A DNA stretch of 57,760 bases from an uncultured Alphaproteobacteria bacterium (GCA_902622475.1 CACNPW010000003.1:1-57760); one strand, 5' to 3'. Numbered from the stretch's first letter, positions 38,161-47,233 are shown. Numbers and translations are program-made. The notes: generated from the letters alone by a model not told the origin.

Positions 38161-39528
38161 ATGATTGAAAAATTTCAAAATTGGTTTCATGAAAACTCTA
38201 TTACAGAAGTTGAATGTTTAGTTCCAGATCTTGGAGGTATAGCAAGGGGAAAAATTTTACCAACTAATAAATTTTTAAAAGGACTGGAAGATGAAAGTCA
38301 CAGATTACCACAGTCAACTTTTATTCAAACAATATCAGGAGATTATGCAACTGAGGACTCTGCCGGTGCTTTACCAAGAAGTGTTTATAATCCAACTGAC
38401 ATTGATGTAATTTTAAAACCAGATTTTAATACAATGAGAGTAGTGCCATGGTACGACGACCCTACTGCACAAATTATCTGCGATGCAATAAATCTTAACG
38501 GAGATGATGTTATAAATTCTAGTAGGAATGCTCTAAAAAATATTCTTAAACTTTATAAAAAAGATAAATTAACTCCAATTGTTTCACCAGAGTTAGAATT
38601 TTATTTAGTAAAACCTAATGCTGACTCAGATTATCCTCTTGAAGTGCCAGTGGGTCAATCAGGTAGACAAGAAACAGGTAAGCAAGCCTTGGGCATAGAT
38701 GCTGTTAACGAATTTGATCATCTTTTTGAAGATGTATATAATTATTGTGAAGCACAAAATATTGAAATTGATACTATTAACCATGAATCTGGTTCAGCTC
38801 AGATGGAAATTAATTTTCAGCATGGTGATCCTTTAGATCTAGCAGATCAGGTATTTTTATTTAAACGAACTCTAAGACAGTCGGCTTTGAAACATAAACT
38901 TCATGCAACATTTATGGCAAAACCTATGGAGAACCAACCAGGTAGTGCAATGCACATACATCAATCGATATATAATGAAAAAAATAAAAATATTTTTTTT
39001 AATCAATCATCTAAAATTTCAAAAAAAATGAAAAATTATTTAGGTGGGTTGGAAAAATATACTCCATTATTAATGCCTATATACGCTCCAAATATAAATT
39101 CATTTAGAAGATTGTTTGCAACTTGGGGTGCTCCTAAAAATGTTAAATGGGGAATAGGTAATAGAAGTTGTGGTTTTAGAATTCCATCAATTGAGGAAAG
39201 GAATATACGTATTGAAAATAGAATTCCTGGATCTGATACAAATCCATATCTTGTTTTTGCAGCTAATTTAGCTTCAGGATATTTAGGAATGAAAAACAAT
39301 TTAAAACCAAATCCAGAAACTAAAGATAGTGCATTTAAAGATAAAAATTCTAATTTACCTAAAAATATGGATGAATCGTTAACTCTCTTTGAAAATAATG
39401 AAGATATAAAATCTATATTTAACGAAAAATTTGTAAGGTCGATTGCTGCGATAAGAAGAGTTGAGTATCAAGCTTATTTATCAGTAATAAGTTCTTGGGA
39501 GCGAGAATATTTATTACTTAATGTTTAA
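38161..39528 (+). CDS. puuA: Glutamine synthetase family ligase, probable gamma-glutamylputrescine synthetase (PuuA-like)
   Basis: 455 residues. GS fold: N-terminal beta-grasp (EVECLVPDLGGIARGKILP), then SPELEFYLV, INHESGSAQMEINF, and MAKPMENQPGSAMHIHQS with the metal and glutamate ligands. NRSCGFRIP and RIENRIPGSDTNPYLVFAA complete the active site. The GSAMHIHQS and RSCGFRIP forms, and the lack of the adenylylation tyrosine loop of GlnA-I, favour a PuuA-type enzyme. It ligates glutamate to putrescine using ATP. The 3' end overlaps the convergent permease gene by 11 nt. Confidence 0.86.
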   Translation: MIEKFQNWFHENSITEVECLVPDLGGIARGKILPTNKFLKGLEDESHRLPQSTFIQTISGDYATEDSAGALPRSVYNPTDIDVILKPDFNTMRVVPWYDDPTAQIICDAINLNGDDVINSSRNALKNILKLYKKDKLTPIVSPELEFYLVKPNADSDYPLEVPVGQSGRQETGKQALGIDAVNEFDHLFEDVYNYCEAQNIEIDTINHESGSAQMEINFQHGDPLDLADQVFLFKRTLRQSALKHKLHATFMAKPMENQPGSAMHIHQSIYNEKNKNIFFNQSSKISKKMKNYLGGLEKYTPLLMPIYAPNINSFRRLFATWGAPKNVKWGIGNRSCGFRIPSIEERNIRIENRIPGSDTNPYLVFAANLASGYLGMKNNLKPNPETKDSAFKDKNSNLPKNMDESLTLFENNEDIKSIFNEKFVRSIAAIRRVEYQAYLSVISSWEREYLLLNV

Positions 39529-40312
39529 ATTTTTTATTAAAATAAAAATAAAATAAACCAATTATTATTAAAGCAAACATTAAAATTGCTGATAATGCGT
39601 TTACTTCAGGACTCAATCCTAATCTAACTTTAGAAAAAACTACAATTGGCAATGTGTTAGCTCCAGGCCCAGTAGTAAAACTCGCAACAACTAGATCATC
39701 TAAAGAAATTGTAAAAGCTAATAACCAACCAGCAATAATAGAAGGCAAAATTATTGGTAAAGTTATCTTATAGAGTACCTTTGTATAATTATAGCCTAGA
39801 TCCATCGCAGCTTCCTCAATATTTTTGTTAAAGTCAGTTAATCTTGCTTGAATAATAATTGCGACAAATGCAATACAAAAAGTAACGTGCGATATAAAAA
39901 TAGTTAATTGTCCTCTAGATGATGGAAATCCAATTACATTATTTAAGCTTATAAAAAAAAGTAACATTGAAAGACCTAAAATTAATTCTGGTAAAACCAA
40001 AGGTGTTGAAGAAAGAAAAATATAGAATGATTTAAAAGGAATTTTTCTTATTCTTACAAGTGAATATCCAATCATAACTCCTAAAATTGTAGCAAAAGTT
40101 GCAGACAAAGCTGCAATTTTAATACTAATAATAAATGCCTCAATTATTTGTTCATTATTAAACAATTCATTGTACCATCTTAAAGAAAATCCTTTCCAAA
40201 CCATTACTCTCTTATTTTCATTAAATGAGTAAAAAATTAAAACTAAAATTGGGAAATATAAAAAAAATAAACCTAAAAAAATAACTGTACTTTTGATTAA
40301 ACTAGATTTCAT
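39518..40312 (-). CDS. potI: Polyamine ABC transporter permease (PotI/PotC-like)
   Basis: About 264 residues from the methionine at 40312 (MKSSLIKSTVIFLGLFFLYF). The longer frame to 40381 would add 23 residues inside the upstream permease gene and is unlikely. Six membrane segments; the EAA loop is EEAAMDLGYNYTKVLYKITLP. Partner of the PotH-like permease, which it overlaps by 11 nt. SLDDLVVASFTTGPGANTLP is a typical PotC/PotI stretch. Confidence 0.9.
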   Translation of the reverse strand: MKSSLIKSTVIFLGLFFLYFPILVLIFYSFNENKRVMVWKGFSLRWYNELFNNEQIIEAFIISIKIAALSATFATILGVMIGYSLVRIRKIPFKSFYIFLSSTPLVLPELILGLSMLLFFISLNNVIGFPSSRGQLTIFISHVTFCIAFVAIIIQARLTDFNKNIEEAAMDLGYNYTKVLYKITLPIILPSIIAGWLLAFTISLDDLVVASFTTGPGANTLPIVVFSKVRLGLSPEVNALSAILMFALIIIGLFYFYFNKKFKH

Positions 40313-41189
40313 TTTTTTGACTCCAACGAGAATAAAGTATTTGAAAAATAACAATTGGCAAAACCAAAATAATAATTCCACTAAAAGCTAAAGCACTAGC
40401 ACCGGGCCAATTTCTATTAACAAAGAATTCCTCCCATAATATTTTTCCATAATACAATCTATCACTACCACCTAACATTTCAGGTATAATAAATTCTCCA
40501 ACAACAGGTATAAAAACTAATAATGATCCAGCAACAATTCCTGGAACAGACAAAGGAAGAATAACTTTAAAAAAGGTTTTAATACGATTTAATCCTAAAT
40601 CTTTTGATGCTTCAATTAAATTTAAGTCAAATTTATTTAAGTATCCATAGAGTGGTAAAATCATCAAAGGTAAATAAGTGTATACAATTCCCATGATGAC
40701 AGCATATTGATTGTATAATAATTGAAGTGGTTCTGATATTATGCCTAGGTTTAGAAATATTACATTTAAAATTCCATTATTCTGTAAAATTATTTTCCAT
40801 GCATATACTCTTAATAAAAATGATGACCAAAATGGAATAACTACTAAAACTAATAGGATATTTCTTAATCTGATATTTGATGTCGCAATATAAAAAGCTA
40901 ATGGGAACCCAATAAGTAAACAAAAAAAAGTAGATATTAGAGCTAGTATCAAAGAGTTTACAAAAGATCCAATGTAGTAATAATCACTAAATATATAAAC
41001 ATAGTTTTCAAATGTAGTATTGATCTTAAATCCATTATCAAAAAGAAAAATATCTTGATAAGGAGGCATCCCCCATTCTGATACCGAAATTGATATTTTA
41101 AAAATTATAGCTAATGGTATAAAAAAAAATAGAACAAGCCAAAAATAAGGACTAAAAACAAAATATTTTTCAAATAATTTATTTTTCAA
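40302..41189 (-). CDS. potH: Polyamine ABC transporter permease (PotH/PotB-like)
   Basis: 295 residues with six membrane segments. RVYAWKIILQNNGILN and EASKDLGLNRIKTFFKVILP (the EAA loop) are characteristic of PotB/PotH, as is PVVGEFIIPEMLGG. The stop overlaps the PotI start; the start directly follows the PotG stop with no spacer. It forms the channel with PotI. Confidence 0.91.
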   Translation of the reverse strand: MKNKLFEKYFVFSPYFWLVLFFFIPLAIIFKISISVSEWGMPPYQDIFLFDNGFKINTTFENYVYIFSDYYYIGSFVNSLILALISTFFCLLIGFPLAFYIATSNIRLRNILLVLVVIPFWSSFLLRVYAWKIILQNNGILNVIFLNLGIISEPLQLLYNQYAVIMGIVYTYLPLMILPLYGYLNKFDLNLIEASKDLGLNRIKTFFKVILPLSVPGIVAGSLLVFIPVVGEFIIPEMLGGSDRLYYGKILWEEFFVNRNWPGASALAFSGIIILVLPIVIFQILYSRWSQKNEI

Positions 41190-42257
41190 TTAATCCTCTA
41201 AAACCTTAATTGATTCACTTTCCCAAGTACAAATGACTTTCTCCCCTTTTGGGAAATTATAATTTGAGTTGGAGTTAAAATTCTGATCTAAAACTGAAAT
41301 TATCATATTTTTAATTTTAATTTCATAACGTGTAAAGCTTCCCAAATATGATTTTTCTAAAATTTCTCCACTAAAGGAATTAAATGAACTTGTTTTCAAA
41401 TTATTTATTGATTGTATTTTTATTTTCTCTGGTCTTAGTAAAATATTAGTTTTTGTATTTTTTAATTCTTTGTTTAATTTAAAATTTATACCTAAATCAT
41501 CAGAATAAAAATTTTCATCTTTCTTATAAATCTCAATTATATTTGCAATTCCTATAAAATTGGCAGTATAAAGACTTTTAGGATTTTCATAAATCTCTTC
41601 AGGGCTAGAACATTCCAAAATAAGACCATTCTTCATTATTGCCATTCTATCAGATAAGGACATTGCTTCTTCCTGATCATGGGTGACAAAAACAAATGTA
41701 ATTTTTAGTTTCTTTTGGAGTGTTGTTAACTCTAATTGTGTTTTTGATCTTAGTTTTTTATCTAGTGCCGCAAGAGGTTCATCTAATAATAATAACTTAG
41801 GTTTTTTTATTAAGCACCTTCCAAGGGCAACTCGTTGCTGCTCTCCCCCTGATAATTGCTTAATTCTTCTATTTAATAAATGTTCAATAGATAAAAGTTC
41901 GGCAATATTTCTTACATTTATTTCAATTTCTTTTTGAGTAAAGTTTTCTTTTATTCCAAAAGCTAAATTATTAAATACATTTAAATGAGGAAATAAAGCA
42001 TACGATTGAAACATATAGTTTAATGGCCTATCAAAAGGCTCAAGGTTTGTTATGTCTATTCCATCGAGTATTACACGTCCTGTATCCGGCTTCTCAAATC
42101 CGCCTAATATTCTTAGTAAGGTAGTTTTGCCTGAACCAGAAGATCCTAAGAGACCAAAAAATTCAGATTTTGATATATTTAAATTAATATTTTCTAAAAC
42201 TTTGTTATCTCCAAAGGATTTAGAAATATTTTCAATTACAAGAAAATTATTATCCAT
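41190..42257 (-). CDS. potG: Polyamine ABC transporter ATPase (PotG/PotA-like)
   Basis: 355 residues. Walker A GSSGSGKTT at 38-46; FQSYALFPHLNV; signature LSGGEQQRVALGR; Walker B LLLDEPLAALD; H-loop THDQEEA. The C-terminal TOBE-type regulatory domain runs from about residue 245. Energises spermidine/putrescine import. It is separated from the binding-protein gene by a perfect 13-bp hairpin. Confidence 0.91.
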   Translation of the reverse strand: MDNNFLVIENISKSFGDNKVLENINLNISKSEFFGLLGSSGSGKTTLLRILGGFEKPDTGRVILDGIDITNLEPFDRPLNYMFQSYALFPHLNVFNNLAFGIKENFTQKEIEINVRNIAELLSIEHLLNRRIKQLSGGEQQRVALGRCLIKKPKLLLLDEPLAALDKKLRSKTQLELTTLQKKLKITFVFVTHDQEEAMSLSDRMAIMKNGLILECSSPEEIYENPKSLYTANFIGIANIIEIYKKDENFYSDDLGINFKLNKELKNTKTNILLRPEKIKIQSINNLKTSSFNSFSGEILEKSYLGSFTRYEIKIKNMIISVLDQNFNSNSNYNFPKGEKVICTWESESIKVLED

Positions 42258-42263
42258 CTTAAA

Positions 42264-42293
42264 TCAGCACTAATATTAATATATTAGTGCTGA
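42264..42293 (-). other. Intercistronic stem-loop between potF and potG
   Basis: TCAGCACTAATAT (42264-42276) and ATATTAGTGCTGA (42281-42293) form a perfect 13-bp stem with a 4-base loop. On the minus strand it lies 15 bases after the binding-protein stop and 6 bases before the ATPase start. There is no long U-run downstream. Same position in the operon as the hairpin at 5098-5124. Confidence 0.8.
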
Positions 42294-42308
42294 AATGAAG
42301 TATATTTT

Positions 42309-43361
42309 TTAATTTGCTTTAAACTTATTAAAATATTTAGTTGATAATTTAGATTTTTTCGGAGAGTCTGCAGTATCAGCAAAAAGCATACTTAAAGTTG
42401 CTTCATCTGGATAAATAGCAGGATCTTCAAAAATTTCAGGATCAACTAGTTCATTGGCTGCTTTATTTGGATTTGAATACCAAACGTAATTTGTAATATC
42501 AGCAGCAACTTGAGGTCTTAAAATATAATTTATAAATTTGTGTGCATTCTCAACATTTTTTGCATCAGCTGGAATAGCCATCATATCAAACCATATTACA
42601 GTTCCTTCAGATGGAATTGAGTACCAAGCTTCTACTCCATCTGCAGCTTCATCTGCAGCTAGAAAAACATCACCTGACCAACCCATAGTTAAACAGATCT
42701 CTCCATTTGCTAAATCATCGATATATTGAGAAGAATCAAAATATCTTATGTAAGGTCTTATTTGCTGTAACATTTCAAGAGCAACCTCATAATCTTTCTC
42801 ATCCTCTGTATAAGGATCTTTTCCAACGTATTTTAAAGCGATTTCCATAACCTCTGTAGGAGCATCCAACATTGCGATTCCACAATCTGCATATTTTGAT
42901 GCAATAGCTGGATCAAACAAAATGCTCCAACTTGTAATATCATTTTCATCAACTTTATCAGTATTATAGCCAATACCTGTAGTACCATACATATAATTTA
43001 TCGAGTATTGACCTCCTGGATCATGTGCATCAATTTTTGCTAGTACATCGGGATCTAAATTACCAATGTTTGAAAGTTGAGCCTTATCAAGTTTTTGAAA
43101 AACTCCAGCCTTGATTTGATTTTCTAAAAAAGAGCCTGAAGGCACCACAATATCATAACCTGAACCACCAGCTAAAAGTTTAGCTTCAAGAACTTCGTTT
43201 GAATCAAACACATCATAAGTTACATCAATGCCAAATTCATTTTCGAAATTTTCAATTGTATCTTCGGCAATATAGTCAGACCAATTGTAAATAAATAATT
43301 CTTCTTTAGCCTGAGCTGAAAAAGAAATTAAAACTAATAGAGATATAAAATACTTAAGCAT
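42309..43361 (-). CDS. potF: Polyamine-binding periplasmic protein (PotF/PotD-like)
   Basis: 350 residues with a Sec signal (MLKYFISLLVLISFSAQA). Mature region ELFIYNWSDYIAEDTIENFE is the PotF/PotD start; SGYDIVVPSGSFLENQIKAG and MYGTTGIGYNTDKV follow. Asp/Glu and Trp residues that bind polyamines in this family are present (NWSDY, MGWSGD, YVWYSNPN). Binds putrescine, spermidine or, given the neighbouring genes, agmatine. First gene of the transporter part and likely the most expressed. Confidence 0.92.
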   Translation of the reverse strand: MLKYFISLLVLISFSAQAKEELFIYNWSDYIAEDTIENFENEFGIDVTYDVFDSNEVLEAKLLAGGSGYDIVVPSGSFLENQIKAGVFQKLDKAQLSNIGNLDPDVLAKIDAHDPGGQYSINYMYGTTGIGYNTDKVDENDITSWSILFDPAIASKYADCGIAMLDAPTEVMEIALKYVGKDPYTEDEKDYEVALEMLQQIRPYIRYFDSSQYIDDLANGEICLTMGWSGDVFLAADEAADGVEAWYSIPSEGTVIWFDMMAIPADAKNVENAHKFINYILRPQVAADITNYVWYSNPNKAANELVDPEIFEDPAIYPDEATLSMLFADTADSPKKSKLSTKYFNKFKAN

Positions 43362-43401
43362 TATTCCCCTCCTAAATAAAAATTACATTAAATAAAATAA
43401 A

Positions 43402-44259
43402 TTAAAAATCGAGAATTTTTTTATATAGATCGGGCCTTCTGTCTCTAAAGTTACCCCATAATTTTCTATATTCTCTTGAAATTAACAAGTCTAAAGTCGC
43501 AGTTATTATTCCCTCATCCTTATCATTCATACGATTTATTACATTTCCAAGATGATCCAATATAAATGAATTACCATAAAAATTTAATTCAATATCTGCT
43601 TCGACCTCCTTCCCTATTCTATTTGAAGTTATTATAGGGATTTGATTTGCAGCAGCATGTCCTACCATTGTATTAATCCAATGATCTTTTGAATTTAATT
43701 CAGGCATGTGTGGCTCAGAACCAATTGCTGATGGATATAAAATTAAATCTGCACCTTTCAACGTTAGTATTCTTGCACATTCAGGAAACCACTGATCCCA
43801 ACAAATTGCACAGCCAACTTTTGCTAGAGGGGTGTCAAAAACCATAAAACCTGTGTTGCCTTTTTCAAAATAATACTTCTCATTATATCCAGGCCCTTCA
43901 GGGATGTGGGATTTATTATAGACTTCACTTATTTTACCTAATGAATCAATCATAACTAAAGAGTTAAAAAATTTATTTTCCTTTTTTTGAAAAAAACTAA
44001 TTGGTAATGAAATTTTTTTATTTTTACAAATATTAGATAATTTTTCAAACATTGGATTAGAAGGAAAATCAATTGCAAGATTAAAAAATTTATCATTTTT
44101 TGTTGAACAAAAATAATAATCTTGAAATAATTCTTGCAGAAGTAAAATATCAACATTTTCATTTGATGCTTTTTCAACTAAATTAATTGCTTTATTTAAA
44201 TTAGCATCAAAGTCTCCTTTAATAGCCTTGAATTGTGATGTTGCTACTTTTACTTTCAT
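43402..44259 (-). CDS. aguB: N-carbamoylputrescine amidase
   Basis: About 285 residues from the ATG at 44259 (MKVKVATSQFKAIKGDFDAN). The frame extends nine codons further upstream, but the chosen start gives an ATGA overlap with the aguA stop. Nitrilase-superfamily triad: Glu in LLLQELFQDYYFC, Lys in YNKSHIPEGPGYNEKYYF (outline), Cys in VGCAICWDQWFPE. It hydrolyses N-carbamoylputrescine to putrescine, CO2 and ammonia, following AguA. The KSHIPEGPGY and CWDQWFPE forms are typical of AguB. Confidence 0.93.
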   Translation of the reverse strand: MKVKVATSQFKAIKGDFDANLNKAINLVEKASNENVDILLLQELFQDYYFCSTKNDKFFNLAIDFPSNPMFEKLSNICKNKKISLPISFFQKKENKFFNSLVMIDSLGKISEVYNKSHIPEGPGYNEKYYFEKGNTGFMVFDTPLAKVGCAICWDQWFPECARILTLKGADLILYPSAIGSEPHMPELNSKDHWINTMVGHAAANQIPIITSNRIGKEVEADIELNFYGNSFILDHLGNVINRMNDKDEGIITATLDLLISREYRKLWGNFRDRRPDLYKKILDF

Positions 44260-45239
44260 ATTTTTGGTACATTCATTGTTATACAATGAATATTTCCACC
44301 ACCATAATTTATATTTTCTGTTTCCAACATCATAATTTCTCGATTGGGGAATAACTTTTCAAAAGTTAATTTTACCTCATTATCTTCCTTAACATTGAAT
44401 TTAGGTAAGATAATTTTATTTTTACTGAAATAGAAATTTATATATGAGCTAATAATATTCTTATTATTAATCTTTTTTCTTGTAGGTAAAGGAACTTCAA
44501 TTAAATCAAATGTCTGATTAGTATCTCTAAAAAATTTAATAAGATCAGCTTTGTTTTTTTCTAATATTTCATAATTAGGATCTAATTTGTGAGTTGTGGC
44601 AATTAAATATTGATTTTTTCCTATCGGGCATAATAAATTATCAACATGACCATCTGTATCATCCTCCATTAGTCCATTTTCAAATAAAAAAATATAATTT
44701 AAGTCAAACAAGAACTTTAATTCTTTAATAATATATTCACTATTATGTTTTTGTTTTCTATTTTTATTAAATATTACATTTTTAGTGCTAAATAAATTTT
44801 TTTTATCATCATAAGTTATTGCTCCTCCTTCAATAACTAAGTCAGAAATTTTTGTTGGGATATTTAAATAGTTTGAAATAAATTTTGATATTTTATTATC
44901 ATTTAAATAATCTGGATACTTTCCATATCCATTAAATTCAAAGCTAATTGATTTTAATTTTTCATTTTCGTTATAAAAAATTGGTGCAATATCTCGCATC
45001 CAAGAGTCATCTAATTTACATTCTATAATATCTATATTTTTATGATCAGTTTTATTTTGAATTTCATTAATGTCTTCTTTATTTGACAAAACAATAACAT
45101 GCTCAGTTTTTGCAATTTCATTAATTACATTTGCAACTTCATCTCTAGCCTTATTGATAATTTTACCATATAGGTCTTTATTACATGGCCAAGCAATCAA
45201 ACAATATTGGTGTTCATGCCATTCAGGAATTAGTTTCAT
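44256..45239 (-). CDS. aguA: Agmatine deiminase
   Basis: 327 residues of the peptidyl-arginine-deiminase-like family. Conserved: PEWHEHQYCLIAWP near the N-terminus, DDSWMRDIAPIF, the catalytic DTDGHVDN, and the nucleophile Cys in GGGNIHCITMNVP at the C-terminus. Converts agmatine to N-carbamoylputrescine and ammonia. It is the first gene of the minus-strand aguA-aguB-potFGHI run and is divergent from the HD-domain gene with a very short gap. Confidence 0.94.
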   Translation of the reverse strand: MKLIPEWHEHQYCLIAWPCNKDLYGKIINKARDEVANVINEIAKTEHVIVLSNKEDINEIQNKTDHKNIDIIECKLDDSWMRDIAPIFYNENEKLKSISFEFNGYGKYPDYLNDNKISKFISNYLNIPTKISDLVIEGGAITYDDKKNLFSTKNVIFNKNRKQKHNSEYIIKELKFLFDLNYIFLFENGLMEDDTDGHVDNLLCPIGKNQYLIATTHKLDPNYEILEKNKADLIKFFRDTNQTFDLIEVPLPTRKKINNKNIISSYINFYFSKNKIILPKFNVKEDNEVKLTFEKLFPNREIMMLETENINYGGGNIHCITMNVPKI

Positions 45240-45267
45240 AAAATTTAAAAATATGTATAATTATTTC

Positions 45268-45831
45268 ATGTCTAAAGATGAAGTAAAATTCACTGAAATG
45301 AAACATGGTGATAAAGAAGATTATGAACTTCTTGCTAATTTTGAAGATAAATTTATTGAAGGTACAGCTGATAGAATAGTTAGAGTGCTAGAAAGTTTAG
45401 ACAATTCTTTAGGTGGCTATAAGGTATCTAGATTAGAGCACTCTCTTCAAACTGCATCAAGAGCGTTACGTGAACAAGCTTCTGAAGAAATGGTGGTGGC
45501 TTCCTTATTGCATGATATAGGTGATGAAATTGCACCTCTTAATCATTCTGAACTTGCCGCTGCAGTATTAAAACCTTTTGTTTCTGAAAAAACAAGATGG
45601 ATTGTAGAACAACACGGTTTGTTTCAAGCCTACTACTATAATCATTATTATGGAAAAGATAGAAATCTAAGAGATAAATTCAAAGGTCATGAATTCTTTA
45701 AAGACACTATAGATTTTTGTGAAAGATGGGATCAAGCATCATTTGATCCAAATTATGATACAATTCCTCTAAAAGAATTTGTTCCAATGGTTCAAAGAAT
45801 ATTTAATAGAACACCTTATAGAAATTTATAA
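45268..45831 (+). CDS. HD-domain protein, PhnZ/TmpB-like mixed-valent diiron oxygenase family candidate
   Basis: 187 residues from the ATG at 45268; another ATG at 45253 is possible, while any longer start would run through aguA. The order H58 (RLEHSLQ), H82-D83 (LLHDIGD), H93 (NHSEL), H116 (VEQHGLFQ), D155 (ERWDQ) reproduces the six iron ligands of PhnZ, and the RLEHSLQTA block resembles it closely. PhnZ and TmpB are O2-dependent HD enzymes that cleave 2-hydroxylated aminophosphonates; TmpB yields glycine betaine. The lysine that I recall as binding phosphonate in PhnZ (four residues after the fourth His) is Gln120 here, so another substrate is likely. Neighbours are carnitine genes. Oxygenase activity is an inference from ligands and context; hydrolysis of a phosphoester is the alternative. 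Confidence 0.7.
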   Translation: MSKDEVKFTEMKHGDKEDYELLANFEDKFIEGTADRIVRVLESLDNSLGGYKVSRLEHSLQTASRALREQASEEMVVASLLHDIGDEIAPLNHSELAAAVLKPFVSEKTRWIVEQHGLFQAYYYNHYYGKDRNLRDKFKGHEFFKDTIDFCERWDQASFDPNYDTIPLKEFVPMVQRIFNRTPYRNL

Positions 45832-46299
45832 TTATTTTTTTAACTTGTTGATTAGAGTAAGGTTACCTGGATCAAAGTTATTTTTATTTTCTTGAACAAA
45901 TTTATCTATATCTTTTTGTTTTTCTAATTCTAATTCAGAAACTTTTCTAATATTTAAATCAACATATAAAGAACAAACCTCTGTTGTTGCTGCTCTGTAA
46001 CCTTCAAGTTTATGTGTCATTTCTAATTTATAAATTAATCTTTTTTTATCCCTATCAAGAAATAACAAATTAATATCTACTTCATCACCCTCTTTCACTT
46101 CTTTGTCATAAGTTGTGTGTGACTCTACGGCAAAAGTAGTTTTCTTCTCTGTTTTTGCAGAAGTTTCACCCATATTAAATTTTTGTAAAAGAACTTCCCA
46201 TCCAGCATCAAAAAGATGAATATAAAATGCCAAATTCATATGACCATTGTAATCGGTCCATTCTTTTTTTACTCTTCCTGAATTTAAATATATCTTCAT
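45832..46299 (-). CDS. Hotdog-fold thioesterase, probable betainyl-CoA thioesterase
   Basis: 155 residues of the 4HBT type: EWTDYNGHMNLAFYIHLFDAGW carries the usual catalytic Asp/Asn-Gly-His region, followed by VESHTTYDKEVKEGDEVDI. In known carnitine operons a thioesterase of this kind, sometimes fused to carnitine dehydrogenase, hydrolyses betainyl-CoA to glycine betaine and CoA. Here it is separate and divergent from the BKACE gene (42-base gap), and its stop abuts the HD-gene stop. The role is assigned by context. Confidence 0.75.
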   Translation of the reverse strand: MKIYLNSGRVKKEWTDYNGHMNLAFYIHLFDAGWEVLLQKFNMGETSAKTEKKTTFAVESHTTYDKEVKEGDEVDINLLFLDRDKKRLIYKLEMTHKLEGYRAATTEVCSLYVDLNIRKVSELELEKQKDIDKFVQENKNNFDPGNLTLINKLKK

Positions 46300-46341
46300 T
46301 GTTTTTCTTTATTAATTCAAAAAATATAGTAGTTTAAAATA

Positions 46342-47232
46342 ATGAATAATGAAGTAATAATTTCGTGTGCTGTAACAGGATCTGGTGATACAGCTGGTAA
46401 ACATCCTGAATTACCTATAACACCAAAACAAATTGCTGATGCTTCAATTGAAGCTGCCAAAGCGGGTGCAGCAATAGCTCATGTACATGTAAGAGAACCT
46501 GATGGCAAACCTTCTAGAAATTTAAGTTATTATAAAGAAGTGGCTGATAGAATTCGCTCTACTGAAACTGATGTAGTTTTAAATTTTACTACAGGTATGG
46601 GTGGTGATTTTGAAGTTGGAACAGGTAAAGATCCTTTAAATCCCTTGGGAGCAAATACAGATATGATCGATGCATTAAGCAGATTAGAACATGTTGAAGA
46701 GTTATTGCCTGAAATTTGTACTTTAGACTGCGGATCACTAAATTTTGGTGACTCAAACATGACATTTATTCATACACCGATACAACTAAGAACTGCAGCA
46801 AAAAAAATGCAGGAGCTTGGAGTGAAACCAGAAATGGAAGCTTTTGAAATGGGTCATTTATGGTTTGCTAACCAACTTTATAAAGAAGGTTTAATTGATG
46901 GTCCTCCTTTTTATCAAATATGCCTTGGCATACCTTGGGGATCACCTGCAACAACGAGCGCAATGAAAGCTATGGCTGAAATGGTACCTTCTGAAGGTAT
47001 TTGGTCTGGATTTGGAATAGGAAGATCACAAATGCCTATGGCTGCACAGGCAGTTATTTTGGGAGGAAATGTTCGTGTAGGACTGGAGGATAATCTTTAT
47101 TTAAAGAAAGGAGTTTTTGCATCAAATGCACAGTTGGTTGAAAAGGCCAGATGTATTGTTGAAGATATGGGGGCATCTATTTTATCCCCGCAACAGACAA
47201 GAGAAAAATTAAAACTAAAAAAACATTTTTAA
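46342..47232 (+). CDS. BKACE (DUF849) enzyme, probable 3-dehydrocarnitine cleavage enzyme
   Basis: 296-residue beta-keto acid cleavage TIM barrel. Zinc ligands H47 and H49 in AHVHVRE, Glu249 in VGLEDN; further family blocks are [16 protein letters not shown] and [18 protein letters not shown] enzymes condense a beta-keto acid with acetyl-CoA and cleave it; the carnitine-linked members turn 3-dehydrocarnitine and acetyl-CoA into betainyl-CoA and acetoacetate. The carnitine dehydrogenase starts one base after its stop and the thioesterase is divergent, so all three steps to glycine betaine are together. Confidence 0.88.
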   Translation: MNNEVIISCAVTGSGDTAGKHPELPITPKQIADASIEAAKAGAAIAHVHVREPDGKPSRNLSYYKEVADRIRSTETDVVLNFTTGMGGDFEVGTGKDPLNPLGANTDMIDALSRLEHVEELLPEICTLDCGSLNFGDSNMTFIHTPIQLRTAAKKMQELGVKPEMEAFEMGHLWFANQLYKEGLIDGPPFYQICLGIPWGSPATTSAMKAMAEMVPSEGIWSGFGIGRSQMPMAAQAVILGGNVRVGLEDNLYLKKGVFASNAQLVEKARCIVEDMGASILSPQQTREKLKLKKHF

Positions 47233-47233
47233 T

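Noticed and set aside
38161..39528. Housekeeping glutamine synthetase GlnA
   Set aside because: Neighbouring polyamine genes, the PuuA-like active-site blocks and the missing adenylylation region favour gamma-glutamylputrescine synthetase.
40313..40381. N-terminal extension of the PotI-like permease
   Set aside because: It would lie within the PotH-like gene and add residues that are not typical; MKSSLIK at 40312 is a normal start.
45070..45252. Long start of the HD-domain gene inside aguA
   Set aside because: The first 61 codons are antisense to aguA and show no HD-family similarity; the start near 45268 fits the domain.
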